Of a DNA stretch of 64,000 nucleotides, positions 25,373-37,478 are shown piece after piece. Under the pieces are notes generated by a model. The model was given only the letters and a program-made list of their open reading frames with translations, did no database searches and was not told where the DNA came from. Origin of the DNA: Anisakis pegreffii (taxonomy: Eukaryota > Nematoda > Chromadorea > Rhabditida > Anisakidae); NCBI GenBank assembly GCA_035041965.1, contig JAPYMA010000440.1, positions 62,001 to 126,000 of the forward strand, written 5' to 3'. Position 1 is the stretch's first letter. Every line of letters starts with the position of its first letter. The translations under genes were made by a program, and so were the position numbers.

Positions 25373-27169
25373 AATAATACCCTTGTTTCTAACTCTCGTT
25401 TCTTTATAAAATTGATCATTCCCTACAAACACCGATAATTTTTCCGTTGTTCCTTTGCCAGGACCATTCCTCTACCCATCGCTCTCCATCGCCTTCTTAT
25501 GAAATTTAGTCCACATCTCTACCACTCGTGTTCTCGTTAATATCCTCATTGTTAAATCATACGGCGGGGTCTGAACAGATGAGATTAAGGAACGAATTCT
25601 ACAACAAAGTGAACTAATAACAATCTTCTGAAAACTTCTTTGCTGCATTCGCCCTTTGGGATTCCATTATGTTGTGTTGGGTTGTGTATAACCATCTGCT
25701 AGAAGGATGGTGGAACGATATTTCCGTGTTTATTCACTTAGAAGCTCAGAAATGCATCAAAATTTTATGAAAGGCTCTGGTATTACGATCTCATAATGCC
25801 AAATTTATTGTGAGAAGCGGGTTCGGTCTCCGATGCTACAAACAAATTTCGCTTATGCGAAGATTACTTTGTGACTATTTGAAACTTATTATCTGGAGAG
25901 CTACACTCGCAGTGATCTCCTAGCTAATGCCGACGTAGTTTCAAAACGGAAAATACCGCATTCACTGTCAAATGGCCAATGAGGTAATTGTAATGGTTAC
26001 ATAATCAAACATATATAACTCACACTCTGGTTAAGGCGCACCCAGGTCAAGAGTTGTCGTCATGACAGGTATCTGATGATTTTGGTCACGAAATTCGGAT
26101 GAAGGGCATGATTATGGATGCCTCAGAGGAAATAAGGTTTCCAGTGAAAATGTCTCGTTTGGATGTATCTTTTGCAAAACTTAAAAAATGCTGATGAGAT
26201 GTACAAGTGACAAGTGAACAACACTTAACGACTATGTTCATTGGTGATATGTTCAAGAATGGAGTATGAGAAAAGTTTTAAGTTCGCTACTGTTTATAAC
26301 GCGAATCAAAGTATTTATGAGCATTCAGAATAGAATCAAATCGCACAAAAACATGTCCCATAATTTCCACATAGCCATTTATCCAAGTAGTCTTCAGGTC
26401 TTCCATCGGTGTATTGATAAAGTGCCATATTCTGCTATCAGCACGATTTTGCATCGCTTCTCCAGATCGTGCTTCCATCATTACCTCGATCGGCCCAGCT
26501 ATCAAACGTTTATAACGTTGCTGGCCACAATGCTCGCGTTTCCGTGCGCATTGTTTTAGCCTCAATTTACGCCACCCCGCTGGCTAGGCGAGCAGGCCAA
26601 CCGAACACAAACGAGTAATTAATTAGTCGCCGTGAACACTTTGCATAATTAAACGCAGTCAAATACCAATTCAATAAATAATCATTACTCTAACAAAATA
26701 AATATTCTGCCGATAGCTCACTGCAATTGACGAAACAACCACTCGATGTCCAAGTAATAATTAATAATCGTCGTATCGGATGGGCTGCCATCATATGCAA
26801 AGTAAATGCTGCCTTCCGATCAAAAAAGAACCCAGTGGGGATGTTTAGATTCCCTTTAATCACTGCCTATTTTTGGCTGTTTTCAGCGACTTTTGATAGC
26901 TACCGATTTTTGCGTTATGAAAGTAAAACGAAAAATTTTTGCTAAAACTGCTTATCGAAGGTTTGCACCGAACGAGGGCCAAATCACCTCTTGATATGGA
27001 AATTCATTGATGACACACGGACACTTCAAGAAAGTCGTCGATCAGAGTTTATTGCGCGAAATGTATCCCAACAAAACTAGAAAGTACCTAACCAACGCAT
27101 TTTGAATATTTCACTTCATGAGGTCCGTTAGAATATTATTAATGCGTAGCTTATAGTTCCAATATACAT

Positions 27170-27341
27170 TAGCGATTGCATCCGAGCAAAATTTCATGTC
27201 GGTCGGAACCTTTTGAATTTTCGACTGTCGTTATTTCGACCGACCTTCCAAATTGTTCGGTGGAAATCCGAATGTCGGAATTCTGATCGAAATTGTCGGA
27301 TTTTTCCGACGACGTCCGACGTCGGTCGGATGCCATCACTA
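27170..27341. mobile_element. hAT-like miniature element (172 bp)
   Basis: Terminal inverted repeats start TAGCGATTGCATCCGA (left) and TAGTGATGGCATCCGA (right, reverse complement). Flanking 8-mers ATATACAT and AAATGCAT share six of eight bases. The interior is rich in repeated TCCGAC/GTCGGA words, forming subterminal inverted motifs. Non-coding. Confidence 0.75.
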
Positions 27342-28414
27342 AAATGCATTGAAAACTGGTGCGCCTATAATTTATTATCTCCTCAATGTTCATTTGTTTT
27401 TCTAGTTGTTACTGTACACAATTCATTTATTCAGATTTTCGAAATCATCAATACAATTAACGATTAATCGCAAATCATTATTTCAGATTTGGACTTGCCT
27501 TTTTACAGAAACACCACAGGATGTCTGTTATTTCGTATCATTTGGACAGCAATTGATCAATGTTTCTTTTGCTCGTTCATTCAGTTGTTCATTTGTTCGA
27601 TTTTTTTTGTTTTTTGTCGAAATTGCGACAGTGAAATGTTTAATCCTCTTAAACATGATAGTTTTGATATGGGTGACTAACTTGTGACTTCCGTTTTTTC
27701 GATTAATTTGGATGGAAAATGAATGAGAACGTTTGCGGTTCAAGCATGATTCATCGTTCGTTGTTTATCATGATTTGAGACTGCTTCTTACTCCATGAGG
27801 ACAACATGAACAGCCAATAACCGAAGCTGAAATTTCTTGTTGAATTTTGCAATATTTCGTTGTCATATTTTAGGTAGTGAGATACTGTTGTCTGATATCT
27901 ATTTATCAATTCATGCGGTTTATATGAGCAGTGAACGAAAGTTTTTATGATCCTAACCTGTTGCATTGTATTGCCACTTTTTTGCTCATTGAACATTGCT
28001 ACATTGTCATATCAATGTAAGATTGGTTAGATGTGATTGTTTTTCACGCGGTTTTTGTCTAATTTGTAGAATTAACTTTCGTGGGAAATGCAGCAGAACT
28101 TTCTGATTTGAGCGTGTTTCATCATTTCATGTATTGCCATATTTTTTGTTGAATTCTACAGTGAACAGCTTGCTTGCATTGTTTTGTTTCATTTCATAAT
28201 AAATGGTTTTCCTTCTTTCATTGATCCATTCACTAGGCCATCAACAATTCGTTGGTGCCTTCAATCTACATATATCAATATGTAGCAGAAACTGGAAAAA
28301 ATAGCAGAAACAATATGAAAATTGCACAATTTCATCGATCATCTTGCAGACAACGGGATAAGGAAAACATGAAAAGATCAAATTCAGCTGTAAAAGTTTA
28401 CAGACACCAAAACG

Positions 28415-28475
28415 TCTCATTCACCGAAACATTGGACAACAAGCGTAGAATCGCAGATAATCTCAGCAATGATAT
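28415..28475. repeat. Dispersed sequence shared with 56715-56785
   Basis: CGAAACATTGGACAACAAGC and GAATCGCAGATAATCTCAGC are matched in order, with small differences and an insertion, near 56718-56785. It sits inside a 93-codon plus-strand frame (28252-28533), which is therefore more likely repeat-derived than a gene. Confidence 0.5.
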
Positions 28476-29685
28476 AATACAATTATTGAATTGTACGTAT
28501 CTCATACTTCAAATAAATGAATTATTGACATAAATTCATCCCGAGGGAGATAACGTGCAATTGAAGTGCATAGCGACGTAATACTTCGAACGTTACTTAA
28601 ATGAATAAGTGCGGTCGTCTAATTACTGATTCGTGAAAAGGCATGTAATCTCAAATAAAGTAAAATCAAATTGGTATAATCAATGTCATATTTGTGTGTT
28701 CGGTTGCGTTAAACGTCAACGAGTTCAGCTGGCGATAGGAAATGTAATCTAGATCAGATCCGAATCATTCTCACTGAATCCGCAGTTGTGGTAACTGGAT
28801 TGATACGATCAACAAAGCATCATTTCCTTTCTTAATGCAACACTATATCTTGCGCGATTGCAACGACAATCACATCACGATATTCTTTTTTGTGACCCTT
28901 CAAATATTTTGTGACTCAGTCATTAAAAAATGTTAGTTTGTGGTATATTTCTCTTTAGATGAGCACATAATGTGTAATCATTTCATATAATTGATACTGA
29001 ATGCTAATTCTCGAACTGCTATCGAAGGCGCGAAACTGATAAAAATGATTGTTTGTAGACGTGTCTGCAATGAAGTATTGACAGCGATATTATTCGTAAG
29101 ACTATCACCAAACACTCTTATCATTTGCATATATTTGCATTTGAATATTGTTTGGTTGTTAACGAGGTGAGTAAATCACAAGAAGTAGTTCCTCGTACGA
29201 GATTTTACGAATTCTAATCAAACATTCCCCTCACTGAACTCAAATCAGTAACGTATTGTACACACGTAATGTTGTTATCGTTCTTGATGAATTCAATAAA
29301 TTTTGGTATTTCGCTCAGTTTATGCTTGAATATATCCATTCAATAAATAAATATTCACCTGTTCAATTCTGTTATATATCGGAAACTGCCTGATAAAACT
29401 TGTTTATGATAATGATTATGGCATCATTTTCGACAAAAAACTAGTTATTTAAATAATTAAATTACAGGAGAGCAGACGAATAATCAGTCTTCATTTTATT
29501 TAGAAATGGATTTTTTCCGCGCAAGATAGGGCCTAGATACATGTACTTTCCATCATATCAGTGAACGTTCCATCAGATCAGTGTACTTTCCATCATAAAT
29601 AGCAAATATTTCAAATACATCATCATTACTTACCGATTCATTAATGGTTTACCTTCCGTCATTTCAACTTAAAATTCACCAATTA

Positions 29686-29688
29686 CAG
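29686..29688 (+). promoter_or_regulatory. 3' splice site before sugar-transporter start
   Basis: CCAATTACAG ends 57 bases before the ATG at 29746. No upstream coding exon was found, so it is either a trans-splice acceptor or the end of a 5' UTR intron. Confidence 0.45.
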
Positions 29689-29745
29689 GGTGCGAAGTGC
29701 GTGCATAAAATCATATCAGTTGAGAAAGGATCGGCATCACTTATA

Positions 29746-32700
29746 ATGTTCACTTATCGTTATTATATAACAGTGATCACTGTAGCAATCGGTGGAAGTG
29801 CGCAGTTTTACAGCTATGGTATTGTTAATCCAACGCAGTCAATTCTGGTCGATTGGATCAACAGCACATATGAAAGAAGGTAATTGTTGTTTTTAATTGC
29901 TTTCCACTACTGTTAGAAGCTGATAAATTGATAGGTACTGCAGTGCCGATTGCAGATTAGGGGATTTGAATGATGCGCATCGTAACGAACCACAATGAGG
30001 TTTGTAGTTGATTTCTTTGTGGTATCAACGCAAAATAGAACATCGATCTTCCAACGTTGAAAGAAGATCAAAAATACTTCGCAAAAACGATCAACGGAAG
30101 AAGATATCGGTACAATAAGAACAAGCTAACAAACTATGACACATCATAATATCACGAGCAATTACAAATAGTTATAATCTCAGTGAACCGAAATTGATAA
30201 TTTAATTTCATTCAAGACGAAATATTAAACGAATTGTTGATTGGATTTTTTTGCGACAGTGATTTTTTTAAGGTATGGAGCAGCAATGAGTCTATCTCAA
30301 ATAAATTTGTTTTGGTCATTCGTTGTTTCGAGTGTTTCTATTGGAGCTATTATTGGCTCCTTATTAACAAGGTGAATGATCACTTCAACAAACTTCCTAT
30401 CCACAATATTTTCTAAACACACTCGCACTTTCCTCGATACTTTAGACATAGGAAACGATTATTGCTAAATGGCGGCCGTTTGTCATAAAACAAATAAACA
30501 AATTTGTACGTTTGTTATTTTTTGTTCGACGATAACTTTAAAGCTGATAAACTACTCGTAAAAAAACTTCAAATGCTGTCCATGTTCAGTTCACGTGATA
30601 ACGTAACAATTTCATAAAGTGATTCTAACGAATGGCTCGATGAGAATGACGCGATCTATCATCAAGATTTGATTTCATTTTTATCGGGGTTCATTAAAAA
30701 ATATTCAGAACATAAAAATTTTGTGTATTAATGCAAACTATCATCTCGCGGCTTATACCTGGAACTGTATTCCCGTAAAAATCCTCTTCATTAGATATGT
30801 GGCCGAACGCTTTGGCCGTCGCAATGGTCTCTTAGCGAATGGCATAATGAATGTTTTTGGTGCATTAATAGTGACGTTAACAAAAACGTTACAATCGCCT
30901 GAACTGTTAATACTTGGTCGAATTATTCTGGGTGTTAGTATGGGTCTTACGTCGGGTCTTGTACCGATGTACTTGATGGAGATTACTCCAATGCAACATC
31001 GAGGCGTAGCTGGCACTGTACACATGGTATGGAAATGATTAGTTGATCAGGTGTTATTATCGGAATAATCAATTAATATGTACAACTCACTATCAATATT
31101 GTTTACTGATGAGTGATACCCCTAACAAGACGACTCATCGCTTTCGGAGGCACATCTTGACATTTTATTCCGATGCCATTCACGTTGATGCATAATATAA
31201 TGTTTGATTTAGGTTGCTGTTTCATTCTCTGATTGGTTCTCTCTGTTGATCGGTCTCCCTGAAGTTATGGGTAGCGATTGTCTTTGGCCTTTGGCATTCG
31301 GCTTCCCCGGTTTACAAGCATTTGCACTTTGTATTGTACTTCCATTCTGTCCAGAAAGTCCCAAGTAAGTTCGAAATTCTAAATTTATCCAAATCCTTGA
31401 TAACTAATCTTTAATAATTAGAATGCTAGAATTGAAGAGCTGGAAATGAGTTTCTAAAATCCAAATTTTGACGAATTGAAATGGAATTAATTTTCGTTAT
31501 TATTCGATTGAACTCTGAAATACTCGTTTTGAATAACATTATATGAAAAATAATCAAAGAAATTGTTCAATTGAGATATTTATTGGCTGTGTCACACAAT
31601 GAGAAATTGGCGCTTAATTCAGTGCGAAAACTAGTGGATGAAGAGAATGCAGAACCTTTTTATGATGCAATCGTCAGAGAAATAACAACTTCTGAGGTAT
31701 TATCCGATGCATTTCAATAAATCCTCAAAACAGAACAGCTCATGATGAACGGAATAAGCAACAACGCTTCTGCTCATGCAACTCTGACCGATGCATCCAG
31801 CTGTTCCATGCATGACTTTTAACGTGAAACGCAGAATGCGATTTTAAAATTGCACATAAATGTACTCGTTAACAACTTCTTTCAATAATTTTTCAGTTGT
31901 TTTCAGGTGAAAGAAGGATCTTGTCTTGACTTATTGCGTCGCAGTGATCTACGAATTCCAATGATTGTATCTGTACTGATGATGTTGTCACAACAGTTCA
32001 CCGCATGTACTGTTATATTCGCGTACAGTACAGATATGTTCAAGAATGCCAAATTAAGCGCGTAAGTCACATGCGAAACTTCAGTTTGGATCACAAAATG
32101 CAGAAATGATATTAATGCGATCATATTAATAACGTAATGTATAATTCACGATTTCCAAAATATTATATTCAGACTCATTGAAAGCATTTTATCCACATAG
32201 ACAGCACGGGATGAATTCTATTGTAACTGTATAAAACATTTAGTGTTCGTGTCACGAAATCGAAACATCACTCAACTTGTATATTACAGCAGCGCAGCCC
32301 GATACAGTACTCTCGCAATCGGTATTGTCTACTTTATATTTGCATGTTTTGCACCGTTGCTGATCGAACGAGTTGGTAGAAGGTGTTTATCAATATTCCA
32401 ACTTATCTCGTGTAATATCGCCCTCATACTTCTCACTGTCTTCACTGCAATCGAAAATCACGCTACGGTAACTTTGGTTTATGCGAATATCTAATCATTC
32501 TGACGGCGTATTACCGTACGCAAATAATTTCAGCCATTTGTCGATTGAACTGCTGCAGAAAGATTGCATGATAAACGTTCGTTTGATTAATGAAACGAAA
32601 TTTTGGCAACGCAATCGAAACTTGTTACAATTATTGTTACTTCATTGCACTATTCAGGTCAGCTGGGCGTCTTACGGAAGCATCGCAGCACTTCTGCTTT

Positions 32701-33935
32701 ATATGTGTTTTTATGGTATCGGTTCACCAATTCCATGGATGATCACCTCCGAGTTATTCAACACTCAGGTTCAGGGATTTCGATCAATTGACTGCATAAT
32801 TTTATCAAAAGAAAAACTGTTTTGCTTTTTAATGGGAATCTAGTTTCTCTTCTGACACGCATGATCAATTGTTGAGTTTGTCTAGGAGCAGAGAATTAGA
32901 AATTGTTGAGATTGATTTCAGTATCGTTCGTATGCCGTCACGATAGCTGCTTTCGTCGCATGGACGTTTGCATTCATTATTTCAACGGCTTATCTTCCAC
33001 TTCAGCAGGTACCATACATATCCGTCGCTATTACTTAAATGACCTTCCGTTGACATTCAACCGGATATCGCTGTCTGCACAAGTTGATTTCAACATACAA
33101 CGAACATTCATAGATAAAATAGAAAGTTGACACGACCGATTTACAATTAATTGGAAAAATTCAAAATTGAATGTGGATCTGTCTTAAAGCTCACTTCCTA
33201 ATTCATGCTTCTTCGTCTGTTAAGATAAGATACTTTTTGAACGGCAGTTCCGAGTTAAAAATGTTATATCTCAACAAGTCCCTTTTATAATGCAGGCCAT
33301 CCACTTTACAATCCAATCTCCCATTAGAACCTCGAAGAATTAATGTGAAATTTTTGTTATACTTTGGCTTTCAGCTGATTGGTGTCGCGTTCAGTTATGT
33401 GCCATTTATAGTCTGTTTGAGCATCACGACTTTCTTCATAATCGTCCTTCTTCCAGGTACACACACCACGTTACACATTCATTTCTTCACATTTCAGTCT
33501 ATATTCAAACTCTGAACGTTCGATCACGCATTTCGTTTTGCAATACACCAGATTGAGCATCGGTTGTTTGTGATGAGAACTCATCACTCATTCAGTCATT
33601 TGAAAACTGAAACATCTCGAAAGAAATACAAGCGTTTATCACTGGACACGTGCATAAGCCACGCGTGCGTTAGAATATGAATCGCTAGATACTTTGTTTC
33701 ATTTGTCAACAATTATATACGAAAAAAGATATCAAACAACGTAAAGACGGATGAATTAAATTCAATTTCAGAAACGAAGCAAAAATCAGTGGAAGAGATA
33801 TTCGAAGAAATGCAACATCGTTGCCAATGGTTACGGAATGGGTCTTGTTCATCTGAACCTATTCAAGACATCGAAAACGAGAAAACACCCTTGAATGGAA
33901 GTCTACCAAACGGATATCGATCCATATTTCAATGA
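29746..33935 (+). CDS. SLC2/GLUT-family facilitative sugar transporter
   Basis: Twelve-helix major facilitator of the sugar porter family, expected at the plasma membrane. Eleven exons join in phase to 504 aa: 29746-29879, 30273-30371, 30795-31026, 31213-31364, 31576-31696, 31907-32061, 32290-32467, 32658-32768, 32922-33008, 33375-33456, 33772-33935. Family signatures in order: RFGRRN after TM2, GRIILGVSMGLTSGLVPMYL in TM4, CPESPKYLL after TM6, ERVGRR after TM8, GIGSPIPW in TM10 and PETKQKSVEEI after TM12. The TM7 motif that is QQLSG in glucose-transporting GLUTs reads SQQFTACT, so the double Gln is kept but the following Ser-Gly is not. Substrate specificity is therefore open. The C-terminal tail is about 40 residues and hydrophilic. 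The gene is convergent with the GDE1-like gene. Confidence 0.95.
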
Positions 33936-34246
33936 ATTCATTCGCTTCTTTGAATAGTATTCAAGAATTACACTTCGGTTGTTCGAGAAGAAGTTTATTA
34001 GTTTTACATGGATGCCTCATTAAAAATTCTTGTGAATGCTTTTTCGGTAACACTTTCAACCGCTATTTATTTGATTGCTTTATATTTCGACGAATCAGAA
34101 TTATCAAAAGTGTCGGGTTCTTTACTGAGAGCATTCAGTTCGGATCTTAATGACGACAATCGACTGAATTTATGCGGTACATCCGTTAGAATTGGAACCT
34201 GAATATCCTTATATATTACAAACTATATATATATAACAGAAACTGG
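33936..34246. other. Convergent intergenic region (311 bp)
   Basis: Separates the stop codons of the sugar transporter (plus) and the GDE1-like gene (minus). Both 3' UTRs must end or overlap here. It is AT-rich with a short TATATATATA run near 34219-34236; no other feature seen. Confidence 0.7.
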
Positions 34247-37200
34247 TCATTGAATATTCCAACCTAACTCCGATAGAGCATAAATAATGCAAATTTTCAT
34301 CAAAACTTCATAATTTACTTGATGAGGACAACACTGAAATAAAAAATCACCACCAACCTTCAACGTATCAACAAAATGCATCATTTGACGCTGATCATTA
34401 ACTGTCCACGCAACAACTTGTATATTTTTCTTCTGCATATCATCGACAAAACATCTGAATCGCCATCATTTTCATAAACAACCCAGTCTAATTTCAACAA
34501 CAAGCACTAAGATTAATCTAAAATGCTGCACTATTTTCTTGATCGGTCACTGATACCCTCATAAATGAAATGACTTTGCGAACGATTACTCGAAATTTCA
34601 CAAGGTGTCTGACAAACTGACGAGTGAGGAACAAGCTGAAACAGAGCGTGATAACTTCGAATAACTGCACTACTGAAGCGGATATTAATGGCATTGACTG
34701 AATATCACAACTGGTCTTACCCATTAATGTCACGTTCTTGAGTGAGTACCATCTCAGCACCAACAAATTGTGGTAAGAATGAATGGATCATTTTCACGTT
34801 GATCCAATCCAACAAAACAGCCAAGTAGTGCTTCAAACCCGTGAATCGAGGATGCTTGTTCTCGATGTCACTATACGAAAAGAAGTACGGACGCCATGTG
34901 ACGCCTATCAAACGGAACGAATCAGTTTGCAGTAAATCATACGAACAACAATAACGTCTTATACAATGACAAAGAATAATTCTGCATTGAAATCTGCAAG
35001 TATTATCCCAAATTGGATGTCAGCGCGGTTCTCTTCAATATACGGTTAGGTTTCAGAAAATCTATTATACTGAATTTCCGATCTTTTTCCCTCTCGAAGA
35101 CTTTCGGAATGACAAAATAATGCCTTCTCAAAATACTCCTTCATTCGATTAAATCGATCATATTCTAGGTAATAGTTGTAGTTATGGTAAAAATAAGAAA
35201 CGAACCGGTAAGGATTTTGGGATCAGCCTTTTTAACAGCATATGGAACCCATGCGAAGAAAGAAGATACAATAACTTGGTCGTAGAGGTTATTTTTTGAT
35301 ATCACATTCACTATTTGTGAGATCATCTGGAAAGTTGCGCAGATTAAGTCGCCAGAAATTGATCGCTTTCAGCCAGAGTCATAATTGCATAGTTTGGTTT
35401 GCTTGCTTTCTTCAAGCTGTAGTCAACACTGTCACAATAAAGTCACTTGACCGAATTGATTATTCTACCAAAATGAAAATTTTGAAGAAACTGTCGAAAT
35501 AATCATTTGTCGATCAGATTAACTGATCAGCATCGGGAAAAGGATCATAATGAAAAAGTGATGCATACCTCTTTACTTCCATCTTTAACGTCAAAAAGCA
35601 TCTTCAAATTCGAGTCACGACCATATTTAACTGTCTGTTCTAACGTTGGAACTGGACAAATTTTCTGTTTACCACTTAAATTGCAACAAATATAAATTTC
35701 ATCGATTGTTTTCATAAAAATAACATCAGATTATGAGTACGTAATAGATAAATAAACTTTCATTTGGCCTCAGTTTCACCTCGATCAAAGAAACTTTTGT
35801 ATCGATACATCGGTTTGTGGACAAAACTGAATAATTTTGAAAGTTTAATAGTACGATGATAACCGCATTGATGACTAATTGTGCGAATATGCAGCGTACG
35901 TCCTTCTAAGCATTTGTTGATACTGAAGAAAAAAGGTCGAAAGTTAACGAACTCAGCGAATTTGAAGTTCTTTGCTGCATTTTTTGTGACGATTTCATGT
36001 GCTAACAATGCTGAGACAGGTGTTTTCTCAGCACAGGTTCTTTCGAGGTCATCGTCATGCATAATGATGGCAACTGCATCTTTTGTGAGCGATAGATCAA
36101 ATTCTATCAAATCAACGTTTGACTGCCTTGCCTCAAATTTGTTTCATTTTATTGATAATTCATTCACTTCAAATAAGCAATAAAGTTCGAATCAAACTTC
36201 ACAAAAATATCTTAATTTTTGTCGTTTCCTGATCCCTCTTGTAAAGCGAAATATTTCTCCCGTCTTACAGTTGATCGAATCCTATTTTAATAAATACAAT
36301 TAACTAGTAATTATCTGAAAGTTCATATGCAAAAGAGTGCATCTGAGTACGTTCAATGAACTATGGCAAAATGTTGTTGATTCTAGTAATAAGGATCCAA
36401 ACTGTGTAAATTTTAACTGATTTAAAGTAGCGAATAAAACGTGATAGATTTAAAGAAGCCCCCAAAAAGGCAACAGTGAGAACCTTCTCAAAAGATTCGA
36501 TCGTATTTTCGGGTGCAACTCTCGGTGAGCCACGATGACCGCCACAATGAAAACCAGCGAAGAATTTTTTTGCCTGAAGTAAGCACGGATTTTTGAAGGC
36601 GATCAAATCGATTTCAACAGATCATTCAGAGAAAACAAAGAAAACAACTGCACGTAGGTGCCTGTGCAACGTAAAATCCCTGTTGAGAACTTGTTCATTC
36701 CGAATACAAACCTAACATTCGTCTTGCACTCGAGACATTCATTCAAGATGATTCATATTTAAGGTATTCAACATGTTTACATCGGTTAATCCCCGCGATC
36801 CGCCTCCTTCATATGAGCACAGCATTCTCTTCAGTTGCCTGACGAAATCACTAACAAGCGTTGAACCACCACGGAACAACATCACTGCTTCCGTCTTGAT
36901 GGAATCCGACAAAATTTGACGGCTCAGACGTCGACTCAAAGGCAAAAACCGTTGGCGTTCGCGGACAGCATGCTGATGAAGTGCAGTGTGGCGCACGGCT
37001 AAGTGGCAACACATTGTGTCCCGGCCAGTCCATTGCAATAATTTGACAGGTGCGATGCGCATGCTAGTGAACAGAATCTCTAGTCGACTGTCAACACACA
37101 CAAACGCTGTCACATCAAGCAAAAACAACGAATGAAAAAGCATGAAACACTCTAATGATTGGTGTGCAATAATCTCTGTGAACATGGTATTCGAGGTTGG

Positions 37201-37476
37201 ATGCAGATTTATTAACTAGTGAATACGATTCGAAAACGCTTTGGTGGACTGTTCGAGAAACGTGAATAAAAAGCAAGCAAATTAAATGTTGAAGTGAAAT
37301 ACCGTAATTGGTTGTTGTTGCAACGAGAATAAAATGAGTAAAATATTTGGTAGAGAACAGAGAATAGTTATGATGAGAAATGATAGCATAAACGCTTTTA
37401 ATGGAGACGTTTTGATGCAATATAGGCAAATTGTTAAAATACTCACGACACCACACTGGAACAATATGTCAAACAT
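34247..37476 (-). CDS. Glycerophosphodiester phosphodiesterase, GDE1 (MIR16) type
   Basis: Membrane-bound metal-dependent phosphodiesterase that hydrolyses glycerophosphodiesters such as glycerophosphoinositol or N-acyl forms. Seven exons join in phase to 351 aa: 37476-37303, 36573-36484, 36131-35949, 35664-35569, 35326-35206, 34904-34721, 34454-34247. The N-terminal exon encodes two hydrophobic segments. The GDPD signature GGHRGSPRVAPENT has the catalytic His-Arg and Glu-Asn pairs; LIEFDLSLTKD supplies the metal Glu and Asp; MHDDDLERT has the second His; LFDVKDG has the conserved Lys. VTWRPYFFSYSD, LLDWINVKMI and IQVVAWTVN match GDE1 rather than GDPD1-type sequences. Human GDE1 is 331 aa. 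The start follows an ATTCTAAG acceptor by two bases. For exon 3 I chose the acceptor giving ARQSNVDLIEFD because it restores family length. Confidence 0.94.
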
Positions 37477-37478
37477 CC

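Larger units (their letters stand above)
23065..29685. other. 6.6-kb divergent spacer between LAMP and sugar-transporter genes
   Basis: Lies between two head-to-head genes, so both promoters should be here. It contains a 172-bp hAT-like element (27170-27341), a Lys/Arg-rich open frame (25109-25372), a repeat segment near 28415-28475, and a short tandem run of CCATCA-ATCAGTG near 29550-29600. No other gene recognised. A 92-codon minus-strand frame at 26287-26565 shows no domain I know. Confidence 0.55.

Noticed and set aside
28252..28533. 93-codon plus-strand frame
   Set aside because: Part of it is a dispersed sequence also present near 56.7 kb, so it is more likely repeat-derived than a gene.
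36739..37185. 148-codon minus-strand frame in the first GDE1 intron
   Set aside because: No domain, lies within an intron whose flanking exons join in phase, and overlaps a second long frame; probably chance in a slightly GC-richer stretch.
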